A DNA stretch of 64,000 nucleotides, from positions 4,113,501-4,177,500 of the forward strand of contig NC_016131.3 in assembly GCF_000005505.3 (NCBI RefSeq), read 5' to 3'. The translations under genes were made by a program, and so were the position numbers. Under the pieces are notes generated by a model that searched no databases, was not told the origin of the DNA, and saw only the letters and a list, made by a program, of their open reading frames with translations. Positions within the stretch are counted from its first letter, which is position 1. Each line of letters begins with the position of its first letter. Positions 33,001 through 44,217 of this stretch are shown here, one piece after another. The DNA comes from Brachypodium distachyon (lineage: Eukaryota; Streptophyta; Magnoliopsida; Poales; Poaceae).

Positions 33001-36000
33001 CAACGCCGTCTCCTATGTAAATTCTGCATTCCTGGCAAGGACTTCAGGGGATGCAGCTTCAGGAGGGCTTCTTATAGAGGATATCTGCCTTGCATTCGGC
33101 GCTTACGGCGTCGATCATGCGAGGCGTGCTCAGAAGGTGGAGGAATTCCTGAAGGGGAAATCGGTGAGCGCGCCGGTGATACTTGAAGCGATTCGGTTGC
33201 TGAAAGATGCCATCTCACCGTCAAAAGGCACCACACACCCTGAGTACAGAGTCAGCCTGGCTGTCAGTTTCTTGTTCAGTTTCTTGTCTTCCCTTGCCAA
33301 TAACCTGAATGAACCGTCAAAGGATAGTAGTATTCCCAATGGCAATGGGTCATGTGCTAATGGAAAGATGAATGGTATCGCCAAGAATTTGCCGGAGAAG
33401 CAAGCTGACGTTGCCAGCGACAATTTACCGATTCGCTCAAGGCAAGCAATGGTTTTCAGTGATGAATACAAACCAGTTGGCAAGCCGCTCGCGAAAGCTG
33501 GGGCGGAGCTGCAAGCTTCTGGTATGCTCCCATACTCTTATTACAGTGTCTTATTTAGCTCTCGAGTGTTTCCTTCAAGTACTTCTATAACCTGACTCCA
33601 ATGTTTAAGTTGACTTATCTTACAAGTGTTTGCTTCAATTACTTTGCACTCTAGCTCCTAAGTTACAAGTATTGGCAGTTGAAACTTGACAGTGTTAGTA
33701 AGCCTTACAACTTAATGCCTGGACACTTGATCTTTTTGGATTTCCATGCTTGAACTTCTCATCTGGTAATATTTTCTTTTGGATACGTCAAAGCAAGATC
33801 ATTTCACAGTTTTTATGATATACCCAGATTATTTGATACTCTAGTTATTTATGCTTATCTTTCAGTACACTAGTTCAATCAATCAATGCTGAACCATCTG
33901 ATATTCTTCTGTCCTGAAACATGCAGTTTCTACATTTTTTTGAAACATGCAGTTTCTGTCCTGAAACATACAGTTGACAGTAATCTTGGTTCTTTTCAGG
34001 GGAGGCTGTCTATGTTGATGACATCCCTGCTCCCAAGGATTGCCTCTATGGAGCATTTATCTACAGCACACACCCACATGCTCATATAAAAGGTGTCAAC
34101 TTCAAATCATCTTTGGCTTCAGAAAAGGTCATCACGGTTATCTCCGCAAAGGACATCCCGAGCGGTGGAGAAAATGTTGGATCCAGCTTCCCGATGCTAG
34201 GAGACGAAGCACTTTTTGGTGATCCGATTTCTGAATTTGCCGGTCAAAATATTGGCATTGTGGTACACTTCTGATCCACTTGAACTCAATTTTAGAAGAA
34301 ATAAATAACCAGTACTAGTCTTCTACATTTACCCAAATTTTTGAGAAATCGTTTAAACTTCACCGTATAACAATGTTGCTTTGTTGTCACTCAGATTGCT
34401 GAAACACAAAAGTACGCTTATATGGCGGCGAAGCAAGCCGTCATCGAGTACAGCACCGAAAATCTTAAGCCGCCCATTCTGACAATAGAGGATGCCATCC
34501 AACATAATAGCTACTTCCATACTCCCCCATTTTTGGCTCCTAAGCAAATTGGGGACTTCGACAAAGGGATGTCTGAAGCTGATCACAAGATCTTATCAGG
34601 AGAGGTACGGAGTTCATGTTAGGATGCTACACTGTTTTTTTTTTAGGAGTAGGATGCTTCACTGTGAGTTTCAGACAATGACCAATAAATACATCCTCAT
34701 ACCTAGTATCCTTGGTACTTTCCCACAGGTGAAACTTGAATCACAGTACTACTTCTACATGGAGACGCAAACCGCATTGGCCATCCCGGACGAAGACAAC
34801 TGTATCACCGTCTACTCCTCGACGCAGATTCCCGAGGTCACGCAGAATGTCATTGCGAAGTGCCTCGGCATTCCGTGTCACAATGTCCGTGTCATTACTA
34901 GGCGAGTCGGAGGAGGCTTTGGTGGAAAGGCAATGAAAGGATGCCATGTAAGTACCCCCAACAGGACAAATTGTTCTTTTTCCTGTATTTTCAGTTGCTA
35001 GTACTACAATCTGATCATGGATGAATTGGTTGTCTGTGTTTTCAGGTTGCATGTGCTGTAGCAGTCGCAGCGTTCAAGCTGCGGCGCCCGGTCCGGATGT
35101 ACTTGGACCGCAAGACGGACATGATCATGGCGGGAGGGCGGCACCCGATGAAAGTCAAGTACTCGGTGGGGTTCAAGTCCGACGGCACGCTCACAGCACT
35201 TCACATGGACCTCGGGATGAACGCGGGGATCTCGCCGGACGTGAGCCCAATGCTCCCGTCGGCCATCATCGGGGCCCTGAAAAAGTACAACTGGGGAGCC
35301 CTCTCCTTCGACGTCAAGGCGTGCAAGACCAACGTGTCATCCAAGTCGGCGATGCGCAGCCCCGGCGACGTGCAGGGCTCCTTCATCGCCGAGGCTATAA
35401 TCGAGCACGTCGCCTCCACGCTCGGTGCCGACACGAACGCCGTCAGGAAGAAGAACCTCCACGACATTGACAGCCTCAAGGTGTTCTACGGGGACGCGGC
35501 CGGGGATCCGCAGACGTACAGCCTCGTCGACATCTTCGACAAGCTGGCAGCCTCGCCGGAGTACAAGCAGAGGGCCGCCGCCGTGGAGAGCTTCAACGGC
35601 GGGAGCAGGTGGAAGAAGCGCGGGATCTCGTGCGTGCCGATCACGTACGAGGTGCGGCTCCGGCCGACGCCCGGGAAGGTGTCGATCATGAACGACGGGT
35701 CCATCGCCGTGGAGGTCGGTGGTGTCGAGATCGGGCAGGGGCTCTGGACTAAGGTGAAGCAGATGGCCGCGTTCGGGCTCCGCCCGCTATGCGCCGACGG
35801 AGAGGGGTTGCTTGACAAGGTGCGCGTGATCCAGGCCGATTCGCTGAGCATGGTCCAGGGCGGGTTCACCGGCGGGAGCACCACTTCCGAGACCAGCTGC
35901 GAGGCGGTGCGCCAGTCGTGCGCCGAGCTCGTGGAGCGGCTGATGCCGATCAAGGAGAGCCTTGAGGCCACGTCCGGCACGGCGCCCTCATGGAGCGCCC

Positions 36001-36916
36001 TGATTACCCAGGTGAGCACACGGATCCACGACAAGCCTTGTTCGCGTCGCGCGCGAACTCTGCAAGATTGATGACTGAAATTGGGGAATTTATCGATGGC
36101 GTTTGACTCCTGCAATGTTGATTTCAGGCGACGATGGCGAGCGTGAACTTGGCGGCGCATGCCTACTGGAAACCTGACCCGGCTTTCGTGAACTACATCA
36201 ACTACGGAGCCGCCGTCAGCGAGGTAACACCACCTGACCTGACGGTCTCCAAACCCCAACAGCAATACCTGCAAAATGCATTTTGTTCCTGGATTCATAT
36301 GAACGAACGAATAATTGGCAGGTGGAGGTGGACGTTCTGACGGGCGCAACGACGATCCTGAGGAGCGACCTGGTGTACGACTGCGGGCAGAGCCTGAACC
36401 CGGCGGTGGACCTTGGCCAGGTGGAGGGCGCCTTCGTGCAAGGCGTCGGCTTCTTCACCAACGAGGAGTACGCCACCAACGCGGACGGGATGGTCATCAA
36501 CGACGGCACGTGGACGTACAAGATCCCCACCGTCGACACCATCCCCAAGCAGCTCAACGTCGAGCTCATCAACAGCGCCCGCGACAAGAAGCGCGTTCTC
36601 TCCTCCAAAGGTACGGCAAATCTCAAATGACTCCCCTCTTTGAATGATCCCTATCAACAATGGACTGCGTTCTTTGACCTGACGATTCTCGGGTTAATTG
36701 GTTGCAGCGTCCGGCGAGCCGCCGCTGCTGCTGGCGTCGTCGGTGCACTGCGCGATGCGGGAGGCCATCAGGGCGGCGAGGAAGGAGTTCGCGGTGGATT
36801 CGCCGCTCACGTTCCAGATGGACGTGCCGGCGACCATGGCCACCGTCAAGGAGCTCTGCGGCCTCGACGTCGTCGAGAGGCACCTCGAGAGCCTCTCCGC
36901 CGCCGCCAAGGCATGA
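30033..36916 (+). CDS. Aldehyde oxidase C (molybdo-flavoenzyme), nine exons, inverted copy
   Basis: Exons are 30033-30177, 31830-33521, 34000-34262, 34395-34604, 34729-34947, 35046-36011, 36128-36223, 36322-36610 and 36708-36916. They total 4089 bases, 1362 residues, with no stop. First [2Fe-2S] ligands are Cys46, 51, 54 and 76. Second-cluster Cys are 116, 119, 168 and 170. The FAD loop NTATIGGNLIMAQ and the molybdenum-cofactor motifs GGGFGGK and GGVEIGQGLWTKV follow. Glu1297 in GEPPLL fits the family's catalytic base. Compared with A and B it has a shorter N-terminus (48 versus 56 codons in exon 1) and in-frame additions in the linker between the second cluster and the FAD domain and near the end of exon 2. 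It lies on the opposite strand to A and B and is followed by a SAP copy on its own strand, as A is. Substrate unknown. Confidence 0.93.
30178..31829. other. Intron 1 of aldehyde oxidase C
   Basis: About 1.65 kb between the first and second exons. No transposon with clear ends and no open frame of interest was found. The large insertions seen in intron 1 of copies A and B are absent. Confidence 0.6.
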
Positions 36917-37364
36917 AGAATGAGCATGGCAAGTACCAACTACGCGTGTTCTGGGAACGATATGCGAGCGATGCGTGCTTGCTTGTTGGGTGTACAAAAG
37001 AGAGGAGCTAGTAATAAAGTTAGAGACGTGTGTTGACAATGTCCAATGGTTCTTCTCCTAATGGATCGTGACGATCGTCCCTAGCGCGATTAATGCCCGT
37101 AATCCGCCGCCATTTGGCCATTTTGGTGCTTACTTGTGGGAGAAGCTTGGGTACTCCGGCGACCGCGTAAGAAGGGTCGGTTAGGCAAAACCCAGCGCGT
37201 CTCCGTCACGCATCCGTTCTCGCGCCGGCCGTTATAAGGTCCCGTACCGCACCCCGCAGCGCAGACCCACAAACTCGACACAGCCTCGCCTCGCCTCGCC
37301 TGACCCCTCTCGAGACCTGATCTACGAAGATCACGAACGTCGCTGAGTAGTAGCGAAACTAGCC
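36917..37364. other. Spacer between aldehyde oxidase C and the SAP 3 pseudogene
   Basis: 448 bases. Blocks match the reverse complement of the 6.7-7.29 kb spacer, so the AO-SAP pair was copied together. A CTCGCCTCGCCTCGCC run lies near 37280 in the SAP promoter or leader. No other gene is seen. Confidence 0.55.
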
Positions 37365-37883
37365 ATGGCGCAGCGCGCGACCGCGACGGCGCAGAAACGG
37401 AAGTTCGCCTCTGAGGAGGAGAGTACTGCCGCCGGCTTGTGCGCCAACGGTTGCGGCTTCTTCGGCTCCGCCGCCACTGGCAACATGTGCTCCTAGTGCT
37501 TCCGTGACCGCGTTGCCGCCGCCGACGGCACAACGCCGAGCGTCTTCGCCCCTGCTGCTGCGGCTGCTTCGACGGCCGCGTCTCCCGAGAAGAAGGCCAA
37601 GATCAGCGTCGCCGTCCACGCCTCCTCTGATCCCGCCGCGGCCGCAGTTGATCCCGCCGCGACGGCCCTGAAGCCAGCGGCGGCGGCGGCGGACCGATGC
37701 GCGACGTGCCGCAAGAAGGTGGGGATTCTGGGGTTCCGGTGCCGATGCGAGGGCACCTTCTGCAGCGTCCACCGCTACGCCGACAAGCACGCCTGCGGAT
37801 TCGACTACAAGACGGCCGCCCAGGAGCAGATCGCGGCGAAGAACCCAGTGGTCGTTGCCGACAAGATGGTCACCAGGATCTGA
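37365..37883 (+). pseudogene. A20/AN1 SAP, copy 3, with nonsense codon in the A20 finger
   Basis: The frame from ATG 37365 to TGA 37881-37883 spans 173 codons and aligns over its whole length with SAP 1 and SAP 2. It is broken by a single TAG at 37494-37496 (codon 44), where both sisters have AAG for the Lys of MCSKC. The rest, including the entire AN1 finger and [11 protein letters not shown] end, stays open with normal codon use. A truncated product would be 43 residues with half an A20 finger. The only later in-frame Met is almost at the C-terminus, so restart cannot rescue AN1. The loss looks recent. A sequencing error or line-specific allele is also possible. Confidence 0.88.
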
Positions 37884-38990
37884 AGCCCGGCCACAAGATC
37901 GCCAGAGGAGGACGAAACCGGACAGATAAAGAAGTTGGTCTGCCTCAAGGATAGGACAGGATCGTGTCGATGTTGTTTAATTTTGTACTCGTATACCATT
38001 TTCCTTGTCGGCAAACTTGCAAATCTGAATACTTAAATCAGATTTGGAGAATGAATGAATGTGCTGAATTCGATGATCGATTTTTTATATCTGAAGACTG
38101 CTTAAGCTTGTACTTTTACTAGATCGTGACGGCGGGTGTTGCCGCGCCATCAGCTGTGACAATGCAATGATAGAAAGACGATAAATATCCAAAGAGGGTG
38201 CATCCATTTTTGGTAATTTATGGAGACATCAGACATCGTGTTATATTTGCACAAATTGAAAACTTGTTTTGAGTATGTTTCTTTTAGTTGTTTAGTACCT
38301 CAACTTTTAGGAAAGTATGTTTCTCTTAGTTGTTTAGTATCTCAACTTTTAGGTATCAATTTCTCTCCGTGGTCGGTTGTTCTGTAGGACGAAAACCCAT
38401 GAACAGACGGATAGATTTCTCAACCAATAAACCAAAAATTCCAAGTCACACTTGACTTTAGACAACCAAATAGCTATACATAATTATACTAAGAATGTAG
38501 TTTTTCGTCCATATATCATTCATCACATTATTGTGAAACTGTATAATTTCTTCACACACTAATAATGAACGTTGATTTTCAAAATAAAAAGGTGTCGATC
38601 TCATCATTGGTACATCACTCGCTTTTTACTAATGTATAAACACAATTAGAAAGGGACATCTAGATAATTGCAATACTTCGGTTATTTAGGAAGGTCTGAA
38701 CGAGTACAGTAATTCAAAGCAAGCAAGATAATTCTTGTCTCTTACAAAGCTCATTGTTATACGAACTAAAATGTCATTGTCAGGCCATAAGCTCATGATA
38801 TTTGCCATGTGAGCTTGGCTACAAAACAAAGACCATCTGCCGCTAGTGCTGCACCACCAGATATTGCACATGAGCCCCCTATAGTTTTCATCTTTCTCTC
38901 CTTGCTCCTCAGTAACTTGAACCATGCACAGACCTGACTGCAAGGCAAACCAATATATATTGCATGCTCTACCATGTCCCTAACTTCAGA
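37884..38990. other. Intergenic DNA up to the LTR element
   Basis: Up to about 38.12 kb it is SAP 3' flank, matching the reverse complement of about 5.95-6.1 kb. Beyond that it is AT-rich. At 38690-38975 the minus strand holds a short open stretch that looks protein-like (for example AWFKLLRSKERKMKTIGG) and ends at the LTR insertion. I do not recognise it. Confidence 0.4.
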
Positions 38991-38995
38991 TATTG

Positions 38996-40003
38996 TGATA
39001 CGAGTGCGGGTGGCCCGATCTTTCGATGAGATTGATAACTCTCGATTTGGGTAGAGGTGACGTTGACGATCCGACTATGGCCTAGGAGGCAGCGCCTTAG
39101 CAATCGATACACCAACTCCAGAGGGTTATTGATCACGCGGGGGCACGATCAACCTGACCACGAAGGTCTTTGTTCCTGCAAGCAATCGAAGAACAAGCAA
39201 GAACAAGATAAATAGCGGATGCAATCTAAAATTGCGAATATACTATATCAAACCAATGTCTCAACGAGACGATAAGTTGGGGTTCCGAAAGCGGTAAAAC
39301 AGGTGGTCTAACCGACACACGCGATTACACGAAGTAGTAGCGATGGCTAACTTTTAACTAAACAAAACCCAAGGCTCCTTAGGGGAGCTCATGGGGTATA
39401 TAAAGGAGGAGGGAGAGATATTTTCGTCCACCTTGAATAAGGAGTCCGAAATCCAACTCTATCTCTAACTTTCCTAACAAACTACAACTCTTTAGGAAAC
39501 AGAAAAACAGATCCGTCAGCTTGTTTTGTCCGCCACGGTCAGCACGAGTCGAATCTCTTGATGGGGCCAGATCCGTTGAAAAGGTCTTGTAATTACCTTT
39601 CCAACAAGTACTTGTTTGCTTGATTTGGACTCCGGATGCGGCCTGGGTGATTAAAACAAATTCGGGTCTCCTGACAGCTCGGACCCGAATCGGATTCAAC
39701 TTTAATTCGTGATATCTTTCTCTAGCAAGCTCCGAATCATGTGCCGTTTGATTTGTTGGAAAGTAGACTTGATAGGCTTCACTTTGAATCTCTCTTTGCA
39801 GGCTATAACACTTCATCTTCACTTTGGACTTGTAAAGTTCAATAAGATGCCTACATAATAAGATTACACAAGATAGTAGCTCCGCCTCTTTGCAAGTAAC
39901 ATATTGAAAACATTTTGTAATTGAATTCACCTGATTATAATTATTAGAGACACCAACAATTAGGGTTCTAATGGTCGTATCCATGGTTAGCATGTCCATA
40001 TCA
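38996..40003 (-). repeat. 3' LTR of the gag-only element
   Basis: 1008 bases, same length as the partner at 43205-44212. Reading them side by side I find four single-base differences and no indel. The left edge is TGATACGAGTG and the right edge GTCCATATCA. Confidence 0.93.
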
Positions 40004-40016
40004 TCCTCCCTTTCTT
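40004..40016 (-). other. Polypurine tract of the LTR element
   Basis: On the minus strand AAGAAAGGGAGGA directly abuts the 3' LTR, where plus-strand DNA synthesis would be primed. Confidence 0.8.
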
Positions 40017-40032
40017 GAAAGGAAAGCCATCC

Positions 40033-41619
40033 TCAGCGTCGTTTATGCTGAAAATATGCTAACAAAAGAGACAAGGTATGCGCATGGTATATGTATATAT
40101 CGTTATTTTTAACTCCACTCCCATGTTGCACAATTAATGTTTTATAACACAATCTCATGAGATAATTAGTCACACAATCATCATGAATATCATTCCAGCA
40201 AGAAGATTGACAATATGTTTTGCATATATAAGTGAAACAATATCTTGTATTTGGTTTGCACCGCTCACCATTATACCATCCCAACACTGGAGAATAATAA
40301 TTAATAATGTTACCCAAATTAGTTACTACAAGATGCTGAAATTTAGAGCATGTCAAAGCACTAATATTCAAACAATCGTGTAAAGAACTAATTGGCAAAT
40401 AATCAACACCAATATTGGAGGTCATATCAAAATGGTTAAGCATATGCAACATATTACTTTCTCTCAAATTAAGAAAGTTATCACAAGCAATGCAAATCTG
40501 ATGCACCAAAACTTTATTGTTGACATCATGTTCTCCAATTAATTGAATAGTGTATCCAAGGGCATTAGCAAAAGATTTTGAAATTGTTAACTCAGAAGCT
40601 TTATCCATTGCATGTGACAAATATATAGGTGTATCAAGTGTAATATAACACAAAGAATTAATAGGTGGATCCTTATCAATCACTCCATGTCTAATCAACT
40701 CGACACAACCTAAATCAAATTTATCTATCTCACTTGTTTCTCCCAAAACATTAGTTATTTCCTCACATGATTCGTTCTCATCAATATCAAAATTAATTTG
40801 TGCACTCAAATCATTAGAAGAATTAATTTCAGCAGTAGGTGCACTTGAATCACCATGTACGGCAATAATTTCACATGGTGCAGAAAATTCAACAGGTATC
40901 ACATTTATTTCATCACATGCCCTTTTTAGTTCAGCAACACAATCCTCTGTATCACTACCTTGTGGGCTCGACTCATTTGTAGTAGACCCTCGCTGTAATT
41001 TCCTCTCAACTTTACGAGCAAGATTAAGCAAACACAAAAGAGAGTCGTATTTTCCATATTCAATCATGTAAGAAATATCAAAGTTAACCCCACAATAAAA
41101 CCTATCCATTTTTCTTTGTTCGGTTTCATCTAAACCAGATCGCAAGGTTATAATTTGGAACTCACTGTAGTAATCATCAACAGTTTTATCATCTTGTGCC
41201 AAACGTCGTAATTTTAAATGCAAGTTAAAAGCATAACTAAAAGGGACATATTTTTCTCTCATGATTTTCTTCATATCAACCCAAGTGTGGGGAATTTTCT
41301 TTTCTCTAACTATCTCATTCCACCAAGATAAAGCAGCAAAAGTAAATTTACTACTAGCAATTTGAACCTTGCGACTATCAAGTACATGGAAGCATGTGAA
41401 TTGTGCAGTTAAAACTAGCTCCCAATCTATATACGTTTCAGCATCATTTTTCCCCTCAAAGAAAGGTACACACAATTTAATTGTATTAGAAGGATTGTTT
41501 TGTACCGTTGCCGTGGCATTATCAACAAGAGACGTGGAGGATGGCCGTGGTGAAAAGCACTCATCACGGTCACGGGATAGCATCGGTCTAGTTGCCATGC
41601 TTCGTGTAAGTCCTGTCAT
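40033..41619 (-). CDS. Retrotransposon gag protein
   Basis: A 528-codon frame starts at ATG 41619. The N-terminal half carries the plant retrotransposon gag domain: FEGKNDAETYIDWE, then ALSWWNEI, then YVPFSYAFNLHLKLRRL, then TVDDYYSEF (roughly residues 55-205). The domain is the capsid-like part that packages the element's RNA. The C-terminal part is acidic and Asn-rich and has no CCHC zinc knuckle and no protease-RT continuation. The frame is intact, in keeping with a young insertion. Confidence 0.85.
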   Translation of the reverse strand: MTGLTRSMATRPMLSRDRDECFSPRPSSTSLVDNATATVQNNPSNTIKLCVPFFEGKNDAETYIDWELVLTAQFTCFHVLDSRKVQIASSKFTFAALSWWNEIVREKKIPHTWVDMKKIMREKYVPFSYAFNLHLKLRRLAQDDKTVDDYYSEFQIITLRSGLDETEQRKMDRFYCGVNFDISYMIEYGKYDSLLCLLNLARKVERKLQRGSTTNESSPQGSDTEDCVAELKRACDEINVIPVEFSAPCEIIAVHGDSSAPTAEINSSNDLSAQINFDIDENESCEEITNVLGETSEIDKFDLGCVELIRHGVIDKDPPINSLCYITLDTPIYLSHAMDKASELTISKSFANALGYTIQLIGEHDVNNKVLVHQICIACDNFLNLRESNMLHMLNHFDMTSNIGVDYLPISSLHDCLNISALTCSKFQHLVVTNLGNIINYYSPVLGWYNGERCKPNTRYCFTYICKTYCQSSCWNDIHDDCVTNYLMRLCYKTLIVQHGSGVKNNDIYIYHAHTLSLLLAYFQHKRR

Positions 41620-42750
41620 GGTTAGTAGAAAACAAGAAACAAATCACAGTAATATGTTCCTATCAACTACTAGGATGTGGCTACAAGTCGCTCAACTCTC
41701 AAGCTAAAAATCAAGTTCTTACAAGTTCTTACCATGCAAAACAGGAAGGTGATGGCCAGCGGCGTAACCAACACCTCCGGAGATTAAATGTATCGATGCC
41801 TCGGTAACAAACCAACCTAGGTGTAGAATCTGTGGAGCTTGGAGGCTTTTGTGAGTAGCAAGGAATAGCAAATAATCAAATCAGCAATGCAAAGTTGAAA
41901 ATATGCTCAATAATGCTAGTCCTAGCTGCTGGAGTCGATAAGAACGAATTACAGAAATAATCTAAACCTAGATACTGAAGAAGGTAGGAATAGATAGATC
42001 AAAAGATGGCACAACAAGTAAATCCCTGGGATTTTTTTTTCTTTTTTTCTTTCTTTTTGTGGCCTTCTGTTTGGCTTCTTATTCTTTTCTTCTTCTTTTT
42101 TTCTTTTTTTTTAACCCCAGAAACTCACGCAAAAGAAGGACCGGAAAAATGTAAGTCGGTCTGTCGAAGAACAGCAAAGGCTGCAGTAAGAAAATTTCAG
42201 AAAAATATGGAAAAATATGGGTTAGAAGCGTATCGACACAAGCTTTCTAGCAAGGGCAAGATCACTGAAAACGGATGTCGGACGGTGGAGGAAACTGAGA
42301 AACACCGGGCTGCAGCGACGCCGGAAAACGGATGCAGAAACTTGGAAACTCAGAAAGTCCACCTTACAAACCGAATTTGGGGGTCAAAGTGCAGGGCATT
42401 TGCCCTGGATATTTCCTGATGCGCCTCGTCCTGAGCTTTCCAAAAAGTCCAAGAACGTCCAAATCCGAGTTGGTACGCAAAAGATACGCCCGTTTTACTG
42501 AACATGGGTCAAACCCACCCGAAACTAAAATTCTACTCGGACTCGGGTCCGAAACTGACTCGAACTCTTTTTTTTTTCGTTTTTTTTTCTTTCTTCCTTT
42601 TTTTTTCTTTCCCTTCTTTTTTTTTCACAACTTTCCGAACCACTTGATCTCTAAACAAAATTCGATCTATTATGAAACACTTTCCAAAAGCACTCTTGAT
42701 TGGACTCGGACTCGAACTCGCGGCTGAAAATTATAACTTCCCGACTTGAT

Positions 42751-42846
42751 GTAGGACTCGAAGAGGGACTCGGTGTAGGACTGGAAGAAGGACTCGGTGT
42801 AGGACTTGAAGAGGGACTCGGTGTAGGACTCGAAGAGGGACTCGGT
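42751..42846. repeat. Four tandem 24-base repeats in the element's leader
   Basis: Four units of the type GTAGGACTCGAAGAGGGACT followed by CGGT, each differing at one to three positions, lie between the 5' LTR and gag. Such arrays often vary in copy number between element copies. No protein role is evident. Pyrimidine runs (T-rich on the + strand) lie nearby at 42560-42630. Confidence 0.9.
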
Positions 42847-43184
42847 GGAAGATATGGTGGCGGCGGAAGATTATGGCGGTGGTGTGGCAGTAAGTTTGGC
42901 GGCGGAAGATTGATGAAGGAAACCTGCGACACACGAAGAACAAGAAAACCAAAAGCAAGTTCGATCTAGTAGAAAAAATGTGAAAAACGATCCAATCTAA
43001 TCCAGCAACTCGACACGATTAATGCAGCAAAGATTCAACAATGTAAATACTAATATGAAAATTGCAAGGCTCAGATTGGTTCTAGGACAAGGTAACTAAT
43101 TCTAATTTTTGTTTGGTTTTTTTTTGGACGATAGGTAAAAACAGATCTAAACTACGGATAAACTGGAAAAATCTCACCGAGCAA

Positions 43185-43202
43185 CCTTAAGCTCTGATAC
43201 CA
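43185..43202 (-). other. Primer-binding site, initiator Met-tRNA type
   Basis: On the minus strand the DNA two bases after the 5' LTR reads TGGTATCAGAGCTTAAGG. TGGTATCAGAGC is the standard complement of the 3' end of plant initiator methionine tRNA and fixes the direction of the element. Confidence 0.9.
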
Positions 43203-43204
43203 CG

Positions 43205-44212
43205 TGATACGGGTGCGGGTGGCCCGATCTTTCGATGAGATTGATAACTCTCGATTTGGGTAGAGGTGACGTTGACGATCCGACTACGGCCTAGGAGGCA
43301 GCGCCTTAGCAATCGATACACCAACTCCAGAGGGTTATTGATCACGCGGGGGCACGATCAACCTGACCACGAAGGTCTTTGTTCCTGCAAGCAATCGAAG
43401 AACAAGCAAGAACAAGATAAATAGCGGATGCAATCTAAAATTGCGAATATACTATATCAAACCAATGTCTCAACGAGACGATAAGTTGGGGTTCCGAAAG
43501 CGGTAAAACAGGTGGTCTAACCGACACACGCGATTACACGAAGTAGTAGCGATGGCTAACTTTTAACTAAACAAAACCCAAGGCTCCTTAGGGGGGCTCA
43601 TGGGGTATATAAAGGAGGAGGGAGAGATATTTTCGTCCACCTTGAATAAGGAGTCCGAAATCCAACTCTATCTCTAACTTTCCTAACAAACTACAACTCT
43701 TTAGGAAACAGAAAAACAGATCCGTCAGCTTGTTTTGTCCGCCACGGTCAGCACGAGTCGAATCTCTTGATGGGGCCAGATCCGTTGAAAAGGTCTTGTA
43801 ATTACCTTTCCAACAAGTACTTGTTTGCTTGATTTGGACTCCGGATGCGGCCTGGGTGATTAAAACAAATTCGGGTCTCCTGACAGCTCGGACCCGAATC
43901 GGATTCAACTTTAATTCGTGATATCTTTCTCTAGCAAGCTCCGAATCATGTGCCGTTTGATTTGTTGGAAAGTAGACTTGATAGGCTTCACTTTGAATCT
44001 CTCTTTGCAGGCTATAACACTTCATCTTCACTTTGGACTTGTAAAGTTCAATAAGATGCCTACATAATAAGATTACACAAGATAGTAGCTCCGCCTCTTT
44101 GCAAGTAACATATTGAAAACATTTTGTAATTGAATTCACCTGATTATAATTATTAGAGACACCAACAATTAGGATTCTAATGGTCGTATCCATGGTTAGC
44201 ATGTCCATATCA
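43205..44212 (-). repeat. 5' LTR of the gag-only element
   Basis: 1008 bases, the upstream LTR in the minus-strand reading direction. It starts next to the primer-binding site and ends at the TATTG target duplication. It contains a TATATAAAG-type box near 43603-43611. Confidence 0.93.
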
Positions 44213-44217
44213 TATTG

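Larger units (their letters stand above)
38991..44217 (-). mobile_element. Complete non-autonomous LTR retrotransposon (gag only)
   Basis: Two 1008-base LTRs (38996-40003 and 43205-44212) are bounded by TG...CA and flanked by the 5-base target duplication TATTG (38991-38995 and 44213-44217). Read on the minus strand the order is LTR, primer-binding site, long untranslated leader, gag frame, polypurine tract, LTR. There is no room for protease, reverse transcriptase, RNase H or integrase: only about 30 bases separate the gag stop from the 3' LTR. The element must therefore move with enzymes from a relative. The gag type suggests a Gypsy-like parent. This matches the class described in plants as TR-GAG elements, though it is longer than most of those. 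Confidence 0.93.

Noticed and set aside
39379..39999. 206-codon minus-strand frame in the left LTR (and its twin at 43588-44238)
   Set aside because: It lies wholly inside the LTR, and the same frame appears in both LTRs because they are copies. It has no known domain.
42006..42727. Phe-rich and mixed frames on the + strand inside the LTR element
   Set aside because: They run through T-rich tracts of the element's leader, antisense to the element. Chance frames.
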